In this document: piece by piece, positions 26,958 to 34,784 of the stretch
Numbering within the stretch: position 1 is the first letter of the stretch
Layout of the letters: each line of letters begins with the position of its first letter
DNA from: Vicinamibacterales bacterium
GTDB lineage: Bacteria; Acidobacteriota; Vicinamibacteria; Vicinamibacterales; 2-12-FULL-66-21
Reading direction: 5' to 3'
Assembly (NCBI GenBank): GCA_035699745.1
Contig: DASSPH010000020.1
Span: 1 to 62,191, forward strand
Length of the DNA stretch: 62,191 nucleotides
Translations under genes and position numbers: made by a program
The notes under the pieces: model-generated
Database searches by the model: none
What the model was told of the DNA's origin: nothing
What the model saw: the letters and a program-made list of their open reading frames with translations, nothing else

Positions 26958-29633
26958 TTACGAACGCAGCACGCGCACCGGATCGACGCGCGCCGCGCGC
27001 CGCGCGGGAACGACGCTGGCGATCGCGGCGACGGCGAGCAGCACGAACGCCACCGCGGCGAAGCTCGCCGCGTCGCGCGGCGCGACGCCGTACAGGTAGC
27101 GCTGCAGCGCCGACGTCAGCCACAGCGACGTCAGCAGGCCGATGGCGAGCCCGGTGATCGCGATCGCCATCGACTGCCGCACCACCAGCGCCACGATGTC
27201 CCGCACCTGCGCGCCGAGCGCGGATCGCACGCCAATCTCTCTGGCGCGCTGGGCCACGCTGTACGAGAGCACGCCGAACAGCCCGACGCCGGCAATCGCC
27301 AGCGCGAACAGCGCGAACGTGCCCAGCAGCACGGCGTAGAGCCGCGGCTTCGCCAGGCTCTCCGACACCCGATCCTCCATCGTCATGATCGACTCGAGGG
27401 GCGCCGCCGGGGCCGCCTGACGGACAACCGCGCGTAGCGCCGGGACGATGCGGGCCGGATCGTCGGCCGTCCGGACGACGAGGTGGATGTCGGACGCATA
27501 CAGCGGCCGCTGCGCCATCGGGAAATAGACGTCCGGCTGCGCCGCGTCTCCCACGCTGTTGCGCGCGGTGTCCTCGACGACGCCGACGATGGCCACGGTC
27601 GTGTTGTCCGCGCCGGGCAGCGTCCAGCCGAGCGCCCGGCCGTCGAGATATCTGCGCGAGAACTCGCGATTCACGATCGCGACCCTCCCTCCCGTCGTGG
27701 CGTCCGCCGCGGTGAACTCCCGTCCTTCGACGACCCGCTGTCCGAGCGCGGCGAAATATCCGGCCGTGACCTGGCGGGAACCCGATTGCACCTGGACCGT
27801 CGAGCCGTCGCGTTTCTTGACGGGGAAGGACGACAGCATCTCGCCGCCGGTGAAGGGGAGCGCCGTCGCCGCCGCGGCGCGAGTCACGCCCATTCCGGAG
27901 ATGCGGCCGAGAATGTCCTGGACGATCTGCACCCGCCGTTCCTCGGAGAACAGGCGATCGGCGAGGATCAGACGCGCGGACAGCACGTTGGTGCCGTCGT
28001 ATCCCAGGTTGGCGTGCGTCATCGCGGTGAAACTGCGGACCAGCAGCAGGGCGCCGACCAGCAGCACCGACGCGATCGCGACCTGCGCGGCCATGATGAA
28101 GGCGCGGGCGCGGGCCGTCCCGGTGCGCATGCCGCCGCCGACCGGCGCCAGCGAATCTTCCACCAGGGCGGGGACGACGCTGCCGCGCGCGGCGTGCAGC
28201 GCCGGGAGCAGTCCGCAGCCCAGCCCCGCGAGAATCGAGACCAGGATGGCGAACGCCTGAATGCGCCAGTCGAAGACGAGATCGTCGACGCGCGGAAAAT
28301 CGGCGGGCAGCAGCGCCGGAAGGGCGCGGTGCATCAGCGCCGCCAGCGCGAGGCCCGCCGCGCCACCGAGCAGCCCGAGCAGCAGGTTCTCGACGAGCGT
28401 CTGCCGCACGAGCCGGCCGCGGCCGGCGCCCAGTGCCGCGCGGATCGCAAGCTCGCGGCGGCGCACTGACGCGCGCGCGAGCTGCAGGCTGGCGGCATTC
28501 GCGGTCGCGGTGGCGAGGAGGAGGAGCACGGCCACGAACAGGATCCCGATCGCGGGGCGGACGTCGCGGGTCAGGGCCTGCAGCATCGGAATGGCGGAGA
28601 CTTCGACCGCCCCGTCGCTGCCGAACACGGCCATCACCACCGGTCCGCGGGAGGGCACGGTGCGGCCGCGCGCGCTGCCTTCCGCAGCCGCCTGCTCCGG
28701 CGTGACGCCGGGCCGCAGCCGGCCCAGCGCCTGGAACAACTGTATCGACTGCGCCGGCGAGGTCTTGCTCACCATCGGCACGACGATGAACGGCGTCCAC
28801 GCCCGCGTCGCCCGATCGGGGAACATGAAGGACGCCGGGGTGACGCCGACAATCGTATGGGGCGTGCCGCCAACGCGCAGCGTGCGTCCGACGACGTCGG
28901 CGGCGCCGCCGAAGCGCTCCTGCCAGAAGCCGTAGGAGAGGACCACCACGCGCGGGCGCCCTGTTTCGGCATCCTGCGGCAGGAACAGCCGGCCGAGCAG
29001 CGGCCTGGCGCCGACGACATCGAGGAGTCCCGCCGTCACGGCGGCAGTCTGCACGCGCTCCGGCTGCTCGTCACTGCCGATCACCGCGCGCCGGCCCGAC
29101 CACGCCTCGATGGCGTCGAGCGTCGCCGACGGCGACTCCCGCCAGGCCAGGAACGCGGCATTGGTCATCATCGGGTTGAAGCGGCGGGTGCTGCCCTGAC
29201 GCGTTTCGTACAAGCGCACCAGCCGGGGCGCGTCCGCCCATGGCAGCGGCTTCAGCAGCACGCCATACGCGACGCTGCCGATCGTCGTCGTCGCCGCGAT
29301 CCCCAACGCCATCGTGGCGACGACCAGTGCGGCGTAGACCGGCTCGCGGCCGAGCAGGCGCAGGGCATAGCGGACGTCCTGGGGGATGGAGGTGAGGCGC
29401 CCGCCGGAGCCGGACGGCGGCGTGACCGCGGGGGCACGCCGGCCGCGGCGGCGGAGCAGCGCCGGGTTCGCCAGCCAGGCCTCGATCTGCGCGTCGACGC
29501 GGGCGATCGCGTCCGCGGCCGGGAGGCCGTCCGCCCGCGCCGCCGCATAGGTGGAGGCGGCATGCTGCGCGAGCTCTTCGAGCACGTCGTCATCGAGCGG
29601 CAGCCGGGCGGCGAGGCGGGCTTTCCAGTTCAT
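26958..29633 (-). CDS. ADOP-type MacB/FtsX permease
   Basis: 891 residues. A short N-terminal segment of the kind seen in acidobacterial permease proteins (LEELAQHAASTYAAARADG), then a TM helix and a MacB-like periplasmic core domain, an FtsX module (about 390-510), a second core domain, and a second FtsX module at the C-terminus (about 770-885, ending RRAARVDPVRVLRS). No ATPase is adjacent. The ATG overlaps the PadR stop (ATGA), the standard pairing in Acidobacteria. Its substrate is unknown. Confidence 0.9.
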   Translation of the reverse strand: MNWKARLAARLPLDDDVLEELAQHAASTYAAARADGLPAADAIARVDAQIEAWLANPALLRRRGRRAPAVTPPSGSGGRLTSIPQDVRYALRLLGREPVYAALVVATMALGIAATTTIGSVAYGVLLKPLPWADAPRLVRLYETRQGSTRRFNPMMTNAAFLAWRESPSATLDAIEAWSGRRAVIGSDEQPERVQTAAVTAGLLDVVGARPLLGRLFLPQDAETGRPRVVVLSYGFWQERFGGAADVVGRTLRVGGTPHTIVGVTPASFMFPDRATRAWTPFIVVPMVSKTSPAQSIQLFQALGRLRPGVTPEQAAAEGSARGRTVPSRGPVVMAVFGSDGAVEVSAIPMLQALTRDVRPAIGILFVAVLLLLATATANAASLQLARASVRRRELAIRAALGAGRGRLVRQTLVENLLLGLLGGAAGLALAALMHRALPALLPADFPRVDDLVFDWRIQAFAILVSILAGLGCGLLPALHAARGSVVPALVEDSLAPVGGGMRTGTARARAFIMAAQVAIASVLLVGALLLVRSFTAMTHANLGYDGTNVLSARLILADRLFSEERRVQIVQDILGRISGMGVTRAAAATALPFTGGEMLSSFPVKKRDGSTVQVQSGSRQVTAGYFAALGQRVVEGREFTAADATTGGRVAIVNREFSRRYLDGRALGWTLPGADNTTVAIVGVVEDTARNSVGDAAQPDVYFPMAQRPLYASDIHLVVRTADDPARIVPALRAVVRQAAPAAPLESIMTMEDRVSESLAKPRLYAVLLGTFALFALAIAGVGLFGVLSYSVAQRAREIGVRSALGAQVRDIVALVVRQSMAIAITGLAIGLLTSLWLTSALQRYLYGVAPRDAASFAAVAFVLLAVAAIASVVPARRAARVDPVRVLRS

Positions 29634-29977
29634 GACGCGGTCCGTATCCGGGCGACGCGATTGAGCGCCGAGAAGAAGGTGTCCCAGACGCCGCGCTGGC
29701 GCGCCAGCGTCGCGCGGCCGCTGCGCGTCAGCTTGTAGTAGCGGCGCCGGCGCTGACCTTCACGCTCCACCCAGCGCCCTTCGATCAGCCCGCGGTCCTC
29801 GAGGCGATAGAGCGTCGGGTAGAGCGAGGTGACGTGAAAGTTGATCTCCCCGTCCGAGCGGCTCGCGATCAACTGGCCGATCTCGTAGCCGTGCCGCTGG
29901 CGCTCTTCGAGCAGGGCGAGGATGAGGAGCTCGGCGCTGCCGCGTTTCAGCTCCCGCGCCAGCGATGTCGTGCCCAT
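29630..29977 (-). CDS. PadR-family transcriptional regulator
   Basis: 115 residues from the ATG at 29977; an upstream TTG would add only four residues. The winged helix is clear: GSAELLILALLEERQRHGYEIG, then SLYPTLYRLEDRGLIEGRW and the wing REGQRRRRYYKLT. It most likely represses its own operon with the permease it overlaps. The 10-bp palindrome CCATATATGG at the start codon is a candidate operator. Confidence 0.92.
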   Translation of the reverse strand: MGTTSLARELKRGSAELLILALLEERQRHGYEIGQLIASRSDGEINFHVTSLYPTLYRLEDRGLIEGRWVEREGQRRRRYYKLTRSGRATLARQRGVWDTFFSALNRVARIRTAS

Positions 29978-29983
29978 ATATGG
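29974..29983. promoter_or_regulatory. Candidate PadR operator overlapping the padR-like start codon
   Basis: CCATATATGG is a perfect 10-bp palindrome inside an AT-rich island (29974-30001) in very GC-rich surroundings. It overlaps the ATG at 29977-29975. Autoregulation is common for PadR genes; binding here is an inference. Confidence 0.4.
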
Positions 29984-30026
29984 CCACAACTAATATCACA
30001 AGTCGGGGGGCCGGGGATCGGGCAAC

Positions 30027-30072
30027 GGGGAGCGAGCCGCGAGCGGCGAGCGGACCGCGGGGAGCGGGCAGC
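30027..30072. repeat. GCGAGCGG word repeat before pntAB
   Basis: Imperfect tandem words (GAGCGAG, GCGAGCGGCGAGCGG, GGGGAGCGGG). It lies where a pntAA gene would be expected in a three-gene transhydrogenase operon. Confidence 0.6.
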
Positions 30073-30088
30073 GCCCGGTGCAATCGGA

Positions 30089-30094
30089 TATATT
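30089..30094 (+). promoter_or_regulatory. -10-like box 8 nt before pntAB
   Basis: TATATT in a GC-rich context, ending 8 nt before the ATG at 30103. A transcript would start at or just before the start codon. Confidence 0.45.
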
Positions 30095-30102
30095 CCCAAG
30101 CC

Positions 30103-30393
30103 ATGGATTCGCTCGATTTCTGGTCGATGCTCTTCGTGTTCATGCTGGCGACGTTCGTCGGCTTCCAGGTCATTCAGAACGTCTCGCGCCTGCTCCACAC
30201 GCCGCTGATGTCGCTGACCAACGCGATCTCGGCGATCGCGGTCGTCGGCTCGATCCTGATCGCCGGCGAGCGGGAGTCGGATCTGACGACCCTGCTGGGC
30301 GTGGTGGCGGTGGCCGCGTCGATGACCAACATCGTGAGCGGGTTCCTGATCACCGATCGGATGCTCAAGATGTTCCGCGAGAAGCAGAAGTGA
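30103..30393 (+). CDS. pntAB: NAD(P) transhydrogenase, membrane part of the alpha subunit
   Basis: 96 residues, three to four hydrophobic segments (MLFVFMLATFVGFQVI, MSLTNAISAIAVVGSILI, LLGVVAVAASMTNIV). It matches the separate PntAB (alpha-2) subunit of three-gene transhydrogenases such as that of Rhodospirillum. It forms part of the proton channel that couples hydride transfer from NADH to NADP+. The stop overlaps the pntB GTG. The NAD-binding partner PntAA is not in this window. Confidence 0.9.
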   Translation: MDSLDFWSMLFVFMLATFVGFQVIQNVSRLLHTPLMSLTNAISAIAVVGSILIAGERESDLTTLLGVVAVAASMTNIVSGFLITDRMLKMFREKQK

Positions 30394-31784
30394 ACGAGCA
30401 CTTCATCCAGGCCAGTTACTTCCTCGCCGCCATCCTCTTCATCCTCTCGCTGCGGTGGCTGAATCATCCCCGCACGGCGCGGCGCGGCGTCGCCGCCGGC
30501 GTCGGCGGGATGGCGGCGGCGATCGTCGGGACGCTCCTGGCGCCCGAGATCGTCGACTACCGGTGGATCGCCGTGGCGCTGGTCGCCGGCACGATCGCGG
30601 GGATCCCGCTGTCGCGTGTCGCGCTCACCGCCGTGCCGCAGCGGACGGCGCTGTCGCACGCCTTCGGCGGGCTCGCGGCAGGGCTGGTGGGCACCGCCAA
30701 GTACATCATCTGGCTGGAGCACGGCGAGCTGACGACGTTCCGGGTCTCGGCCATCGCGCTCGAAGTGATGCTCGGGTTCCTGACGTTCACCGGCAGTCTG
30801 ATGGCGGCGGGGAAGCTGCAGGAAGTCATCCCGACCCGGCCGATCACCTACCGCAACCAGAACTTCGTCAACTTCCTCCTGCTCGGCATCGCGATCGTCG
30901 CGGGCGTCTATCTCGCGTTCGGCGATCCGCATTTCTGGCCGGCGTATGTGGCGCTGGTCGTGCTGTCGCTCGCCTTCGGCGTGCTGCTGATCCTGCCGAT
31001 CGGCGGCGCCGACATGCCGACCGTCATCTCGCTGCTGAACTCGTACGCCGGCCTGGCGGCGGTGGCGATGGGGTTCGTGCTGCAGAACAAGCTGCTGATC
31101 ATCGCCGGCGCGCTCGACGGATCGTCGGGCCTGATCCTGTCGATCATCATGTGCCGGGCGATGAACCGGTCGTTCGCCAACGTGCTGTTCGGCGCGTTCG
31201 GCCAGGTGCAGGCGGCGGCCGCGATCGGGGAGGCGAAGACGGTCAAGAGCGCGACGCCGCAGGACGTCGCCGACATCATGACCCACGCCGACCGCGTCGT
31301 CATCGTCCCCGGCTACGGGATGGCGGTGGCGCAGGCCCAGCATCGCGTGCACGAGCTGTACGACCAGCTCACCAGGCGCGGCGTGGACGTGAAGTTCGCG
31401 ATCCATCCGGTGGCGGGACGGATGCCCGGCCACATGAACGTGCTGCTCGCCGAGGCCGAGATTCCCTACGAGGCGCTGGTCGAGATGGACGACATCAACC
31501 CGGAGATGCCGCAGGCGGACGTGTGCCTCGTCGTCGGCGCCAACGACGTCGTCAACCCGGCGGCGCGCCACGACAAGGGGAGTCCGATTTTCGGCATGCC
31601 GATCATCGATGCCGACAAGGCAAAGACGGTCGTCGCAATCAAGCGGTCCATGAACCCCGGGTTCGCCGGGATCGAGAACGAGCTGTATTACGACGACCGG
31701 ACCCTCATGGCCTTCGGCGACGCCAAGCAGGTGCTCGGCGAGGTGGTGAAGGCGGTGTCAGGAGAGGGCGGCAGCGGACACTGA
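30390..31784 (+). CDS. pntB: NAD(P) transhydrogenase subunit beta (GTG start)
   Basis: 464 residues. Nine or so membrane helices form the channel domain (ALSHAFGGLAAGLVGTAKYI and others up to about residue 260). The C-terminal NADP(H)-binding domain has GYGMAVAQAQHRV, HPVAGRMPGHMNVLLAEA, VGANDVVNPAAR and FGMPIIDADKAKTV. The GTG at 30390 overlaps the pntAB stop. Length and motifs are complete. Confidence 0.95.
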   Translation: MNEHFIQASYFLAAILFILSLRWLNHPRTARRGVAAGVGGMAAAIVGTLLAPEIVDYRWIAVALVAGTIAGIPLSRVALTAVPQRTALSHAFGGLAAGLVGTAKYIIWLEHGELTTFRVSAIALEVMLGFLTFTGSLMAAGKLQEVIPTRPITYRNQNFVNFLLLGIAIVAGVYLAFGDPHFWPAYVALVVLSLAFGVLLILPIGGADMPTVISLLNSYAGLAAVAMGFVLQNKLLIIAGALDGSSGLILSIIMCRAMNRSFANVLFGAFGQVQAAAAIGEAKTVKSATPQDVADIMTHADRVVIVPGYGMAVAQAQHRVHELYDQLTRRGVDVKFAIHPVAGRMPGHMNVLLAEAEIPYEALVEMDDINPEMPQADVCLVVGANDVVNPAARHDKGSPIFGMPIIDADKAKTVVAIKRSMNPGFAGIENELYYDDRTLMAFGDAKQVLGEVVKAVSGEGGSGH

Positions 31785-31883
31785 TTAGAATTCGAGCGGC
31801 AGCCAGGTCAGACGGGACGCCACCGACGCGAGAAACAGCAGCACCAGGGACGCTCCGACGGCTGCACCAACGGCTTTCAACAT
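31785..31883 (-). CDS. Possible 32-residue single-pass membrane peptide
   Basis: An ORF immediately tail-to-tail with pntB, reading MLKAVGAAVGASLVLLFL followed by ASVASRLTWLPLEF. It has one clear transmembrane segment. An AAGGAG/GGAGG ribosome site lies 11 or more nt upstream on the same strand. I recognise no family. The near-perfect fit between its stop and the pntB stop, and the hydrophobic design, favour a real small gene, but coding support is limited by size. Confidence 0.4.
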   Translation of the reverse strand: MLKAVGAAVGASLVLLFLASVASRLTWLPLEF

Positions 31884-32120
31884 GACGAATGAGACCTCCG
31901 CTCCTTCACAGGGGCAAGGCTCGTTCCCCGAAGCGCCGCACACGCAAGATGTTGCGGACGTTCGGCTTCACCGCGACTGTGCGTCCGCCGCACAGCCGCG
32001 GGCATGTTCGAATTCTGCAATCCCCTTCACGATTCTGTCAGCGCGGTCCTCGGGCCCGGGCCCGATTTCAGCGAATTGCGGGCGGAAATGCTGGCATGCC
32101 GCAGGCATTCTGCCCGGGGC
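31884..32120. other. Gap with a 16-bp palindrome, no clear gene
   Basis: Leader region between the small membrane ORF and the response regulator. It contains TCGGGCCCGGGCCCGA, a perfect 16-bp palindrome at 32050-32065. A frame open from 32004 would extend the response regulator N-terminally but adds only residues without homology. Confidence 0.4.
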
Positions 32121-32513
32121 ATGTCGCCCCTGGTTCTGATCGTGGTCGACTCGCTCGACGCGCGCACGCTCTACGGCGAGTATCTCGAGTTCTGCGGGTT
32201 CCGCGTGATGACCGCCGACGACGGCGAGCGGGCGGTCGCGTCGGCGCGGAGCGCGCATCCGGACGTCATCCTGATGGATCTGGCGCTGCCGCGGGTCGAC
32301 GGCTGCGAAGCCATCCGGCAGCTGCGCGCCGATCCGCGCACCGCGGACACCCCGGTCGTCGCTCTCATCGGCCAGAACTTCGGCGACGATCCGGATCTCG
32401 CGCGCGAGGCCGGCGCGGACCTGTGCCTGTCCAAGCCGTGCCTGCCATCCCAGGTCGGCCGCGTCGTCCGCGCCATGCTGTGGCGCCGCGAGCTGGTCCG
32501 CTCCTCCGCCTGA
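32121..32513 (+). CDS. Single-domain response regulator
   Basis: 130 residues from the ATG at 32121. It is a lone receiver domain: LVLIVVDSLDARTLY (one Asp of the acidic pocket), the phospho-accepting Asp in VILMDLALPRVDG, and Lys in CLSKPCLPSQVG. The usual Thr/Ser after strand 4 is replaced (VALIGQNFGDD), which may alter switching. There is no output domain, so it probably passes signals by protein contact. No kinase adjoins it. Confidence 0.82.
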   Translation: MSPLVLIVVDSLDARTLYGEYLEFCGFRVMTADDGERAVASARSAHPDVILMDLALPRVDGCEAIRQLRADPRTADTPVVALIGQNFGDDPDLAREAGADLCLSKPCLPSQVGRVVRAMLWRRELVRSSA

Positions 32514-32529
32514 CGCCGCCGATCGCGCG

Positions 32530-32612
32530 GACAGCACGAGTCCAGAGTCACGCGCGACGGACAGCACGGACAGCACGGGTCCCTCTGTTTGCTCCGTGTC
32601 TTCCGTGTGATC
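32530..32612. repeat. GGACAGCAC / TCCGTGT word repeat with inverted arms
   Basis: Words ACGGACAGCACGG on the left (for example 32565-32578) face CCGTGTCTTCCGTG on the right (32594-32607), pairing at 11 of 14 positions. It lies between convergent genes, so it may work as a two-way terminator. Confidence 0.65.
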
Positions 32613-32618
32613 GTGCCT

Positions 32619-33827
32619 TCAACGGAGTGTGTACAGGTAGGCCGCGATGTCTCGCGCATCCTGATCCGTGACGCCGAGGTTGGGCATCGCGTTGCCGGGA
32701 TCGGCGCGCTGCGGATACTGGATCCATTTGATCATGTTGTCCGGCGTGTTCACGAGGTGGCCGCCGAGATAATGCCGCTGCGCGATGGCGGTGAGCGGCG
32801 GACCGACGGTTGCCCGGGCGCGATCGATGCCGGGGATGGTGTGGCATCCGGCGCACCCGTACTTGCCGATCGCGGTCTTGCCCTGGTGCACGCTGCCGCC
32901 GGTGAGCGTCTCTGCTTCGTGCGTGAAGTCCGCGCCGCACGCTGACGAGAAGGCGGCGGCCGCGAGCAGCACGAGCAGCGTGCGCGACGCCGCGTCGGTG
33001 GCGCCGAGGCGAACGCGCCGCTCCGCTTCGCCCATCCACGCGGCGAACAATGCCAGCCCGAGCACGATGAACACCACGCCGGCCGGTATCCACATCAGCA
33101 GACCGGCGAGCTGCTGATCGCCGAGCGGGTCCACGCGCCAGGCGGCGCCCTGGCTCACGTAGTAGCTGTACCACGGGGACGGCGCCACCGTCAGGAGCGC
33201 GCCGAGCGCGCCGCTGTGGATCGCGGTGAGAAAGACGTAGACGACGGCCAGGCCGTAGCCCTGACGTCCGTAGCGTCCGTGGACCATCGCCCACCAGAAG
33301 AGCGAGGCCGCGGCCACGAACGAGAGATGCTGCACGGCATGGACGCTCTCATCGGCGAGCGCCGCCTGATAGAGCACGGGCAGGTGCCACATCCAGAGGG
33401 CGGCCGCCTGGATGAGGAATGCCGCGAGGGGAGCAGTCGCGGACCGCCAGAGGCGAAGGAACCGCGCGCCGCGGAACGCCGTCGAGATCCGTTCGCGGCG
33501 TGCCGCGGGGAACGCCCACAGGAACGCGAACAGCGGGCGGCCGAACGCCATCAGCGGCGCGGCGATCAGCATCAGCAGCGTGTGCTGGGTCATGTGCACT
33601 GAGAACAGGATGCCGGACAGCCACGCGATCGGCGAGACCAGCGCGGCCGCGGCGACGAGCCATCCCGCGGCGAACGCCGCGACGCTCAGGGTCGGCAGTC
33701 CGCGCCGGCCGTGCGTCCGGCTCCAGAGCCGCGCGACGCCCGCCGCGTACATCGCCGCCGAGAGCAGCAGCGGCGCGGCCACTGCGGGGTGCAGCTCCCA
33801 GTGTTCGAACGCGCTCACCACGTGCAT
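32619..33827 (-). CDS. CtaG-type oxidase assembly factor fused to a cytochrome c domain
   Basis: 402 residues. The N-terminal ~290 residues are a CtaG-family (caa3_CtaG) membrane protein with seven or so helices and the His/Met motifs FSVHMTQHTLLMLIAAP and AALWMWHLPVLYQAAL that suggest copper handling. A linker follows that still looks like a lipoprotein signal (LLVLLAAAAFSSACGAD). The C-terminal class I cytochrome c domain has YGCAGCHTIPG as heme site and a Met in NAMPNLG. It is the last gene of the PQQ dehydrogenase/oxidase operon. The fusion may deliver copper and electrons at the same place (inference). Confidence 0.85.
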   Translation of the reverse strand: MHVVSAFEHWELHPAVAAPLLLSAAMYAAGVARLWSRTHGRRGLPTLSVAAFAAGWLVAAAALVSPIAWLSGILFSVHMTQHTLLMLIAAPLMAFGRPLFAFLWAFPAARRERISTAFRGARFLRLWRSATAPLAAFLIQAAALWMWHLPVLYQAALADESVHAVQHLSFVAAASLFWWAMVHGRYGRQGYGLAVVYVFLTAIHSGALGALLTVAPSPWYSYYVSQGAAWRVDPLGDQQLAGLLMWIPAGVVFIVLGLALFAAWMGEAERRVRLGATDAASRTLLVLLAAAAFSSACGADFTHEAETLTGGSVHQGKTAIGKYGCAGCHTIPGIDRARATVGPPLTAIAQRHYLGGHLVNTPDNMIKWIQYPQRADPGNAMPNLGVTDQDARDIAAYLYTLR

Positions 33828-34207
33828 GGGTGCTGCACCAGCGCCGGGATCTCCGTCGCGAGAATGACGACGGCGAACCATGCACACAACGCGAGTCCTC
33901 CCAGCGCCATGAAGCGCCGCCGGAGAAGGCTGGTGCCGCCCGGATGTTCGCTCGCATGCTCGTCGTCCTGCCGCGGCGGCGCGGCGCGCCACGCCGCCGC
34001 GGCCGCCGCCGCGACCAGCGCCAGCGCGATCGCCGTCGCGAGGTGCAGCATCCACTTCTGCCGCTGCTCGCAGGCGACATACGAGAGGATGTAGTTGGTC
34101 TGCAGCAGCGCCGCCCACACGAGCGGCCCGGCGAGGATCCCCGCCCACAGCGCCAGCAGGCGCGGCGCCGGCTCAGACGATCCGTGGGGCAAGGTAGAGG
34201 ACGCCAT
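33815..34207 (-). CDS. Small three-helix membrane protein of the oxidase operon
   Basis: About 130 residues from the ATG at 34207, which overlaps the subunit III gene by 35 nt; a TTG at 34192 would shorten the overlap. Three hydrophobic segments (LLALWAGILAGPLVWAALL, LHLATAIALALVAAAAAAAW, MALGGLALCAWFAVVILATEI). It overlaps the ctaG-like gene by 13 nt. I do not recognise a named family. The position between subunit III and CtaG suggests an oxidase assembly factor or small subunit. Confidence 0.72.
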   Translation of the reverse strand: MASSTLPHGSSEPAPRLLALWAGILAGPLVWAALLQTNYILSYVACEQRQKWMLHLATAIALALVAAAAAAAWRAAPPRQDDEHASEHPGGTSLLRRRFMALGGLALCAWFAVVILATEIPALVQHPCTW

Positions 34208-34784
34208 AAATCGGCAGCCAGGTGGCAATGACGAAGTAGTAGTAGAACGCGTTCTCCGAGACGTCGACGAACCGGTGTTCGTCCATCGGACCGGTGAACA
34301 CCATCACGTTCAGCACCGCGGAGTCGAGCAGATCGGTGAGCACGTGAACGGTGTGGAATCCGAGCAGCACCCACGTCACGGATCCGTAGGCGTTGGTGTC
34401 CCAGCGCACGTTCAAGGCCGAGAACTCGAAGAAGCGGACGACGGTGAACGCCGCCGCGAAGGCGACCGATGTCGTCAGCCAGATCTGCACGCCGCGCCGA
34501 TCGAAGCGCTCCGCCGCGCGCTTGGTCAGCTCGTTCGGCACCGCCGAGACCAGCATGATGACGACGTTCAGCGTGCCCCAGAACAGCCGCGGCGTCGGCA
34601 CGCCGTCGGGCCAGTGCGGCACCCGTCCCTTCAGATACAGGTAGCTGGTGATCACCAGCGCGAACGCCATCGCCTCGATGGCGATCATGCACATCGTCCC
34701 CCACCAGAGAACGCTGCGGTGTCCGAAGGCGTAGGTCGGCAGCGGGCTGACGTCGAGCGCCGCCCGGGAGGCGCGCCCGCTCAC
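34173..34784 (-). CDS. ctaE: Cytochrome c oxidase subunit III (GTG start)
   Basis: 203 residues, five helices, as in caa3 oxidases where the first two helices have moved to subunit I. The family features are WWGTMCMIAIEAMAFALVI, a conserved region with LLGFHTVHVLTDLLDS, and the final FYYYFVIATWLPIYGVLYL. The GTG at 34784 overlaps the subunit I stop by 4 nt. It supports the oxygen-reducing subunit and may help proton uptake. Confidence 0.9.
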   Translation of the reverse strand: MSGRASRAALDVSPLPTYAFGHRSVLWWGTMCMIAIEAMAFALVITSYLYLKGRVPHWPDGVPTPRLFWGTLNVVIMLVSAVPNELTKRAAERFDRRGVQIWLTTSVAFAAAFTVVRFFEFSALNVRWDTNAYGSVTWVLLGFHTVHVLTDLLDSAVLNVMVFTGPMDEHRFVDVSENAFYYYFVIATWLPIYGVLYLAPRIV

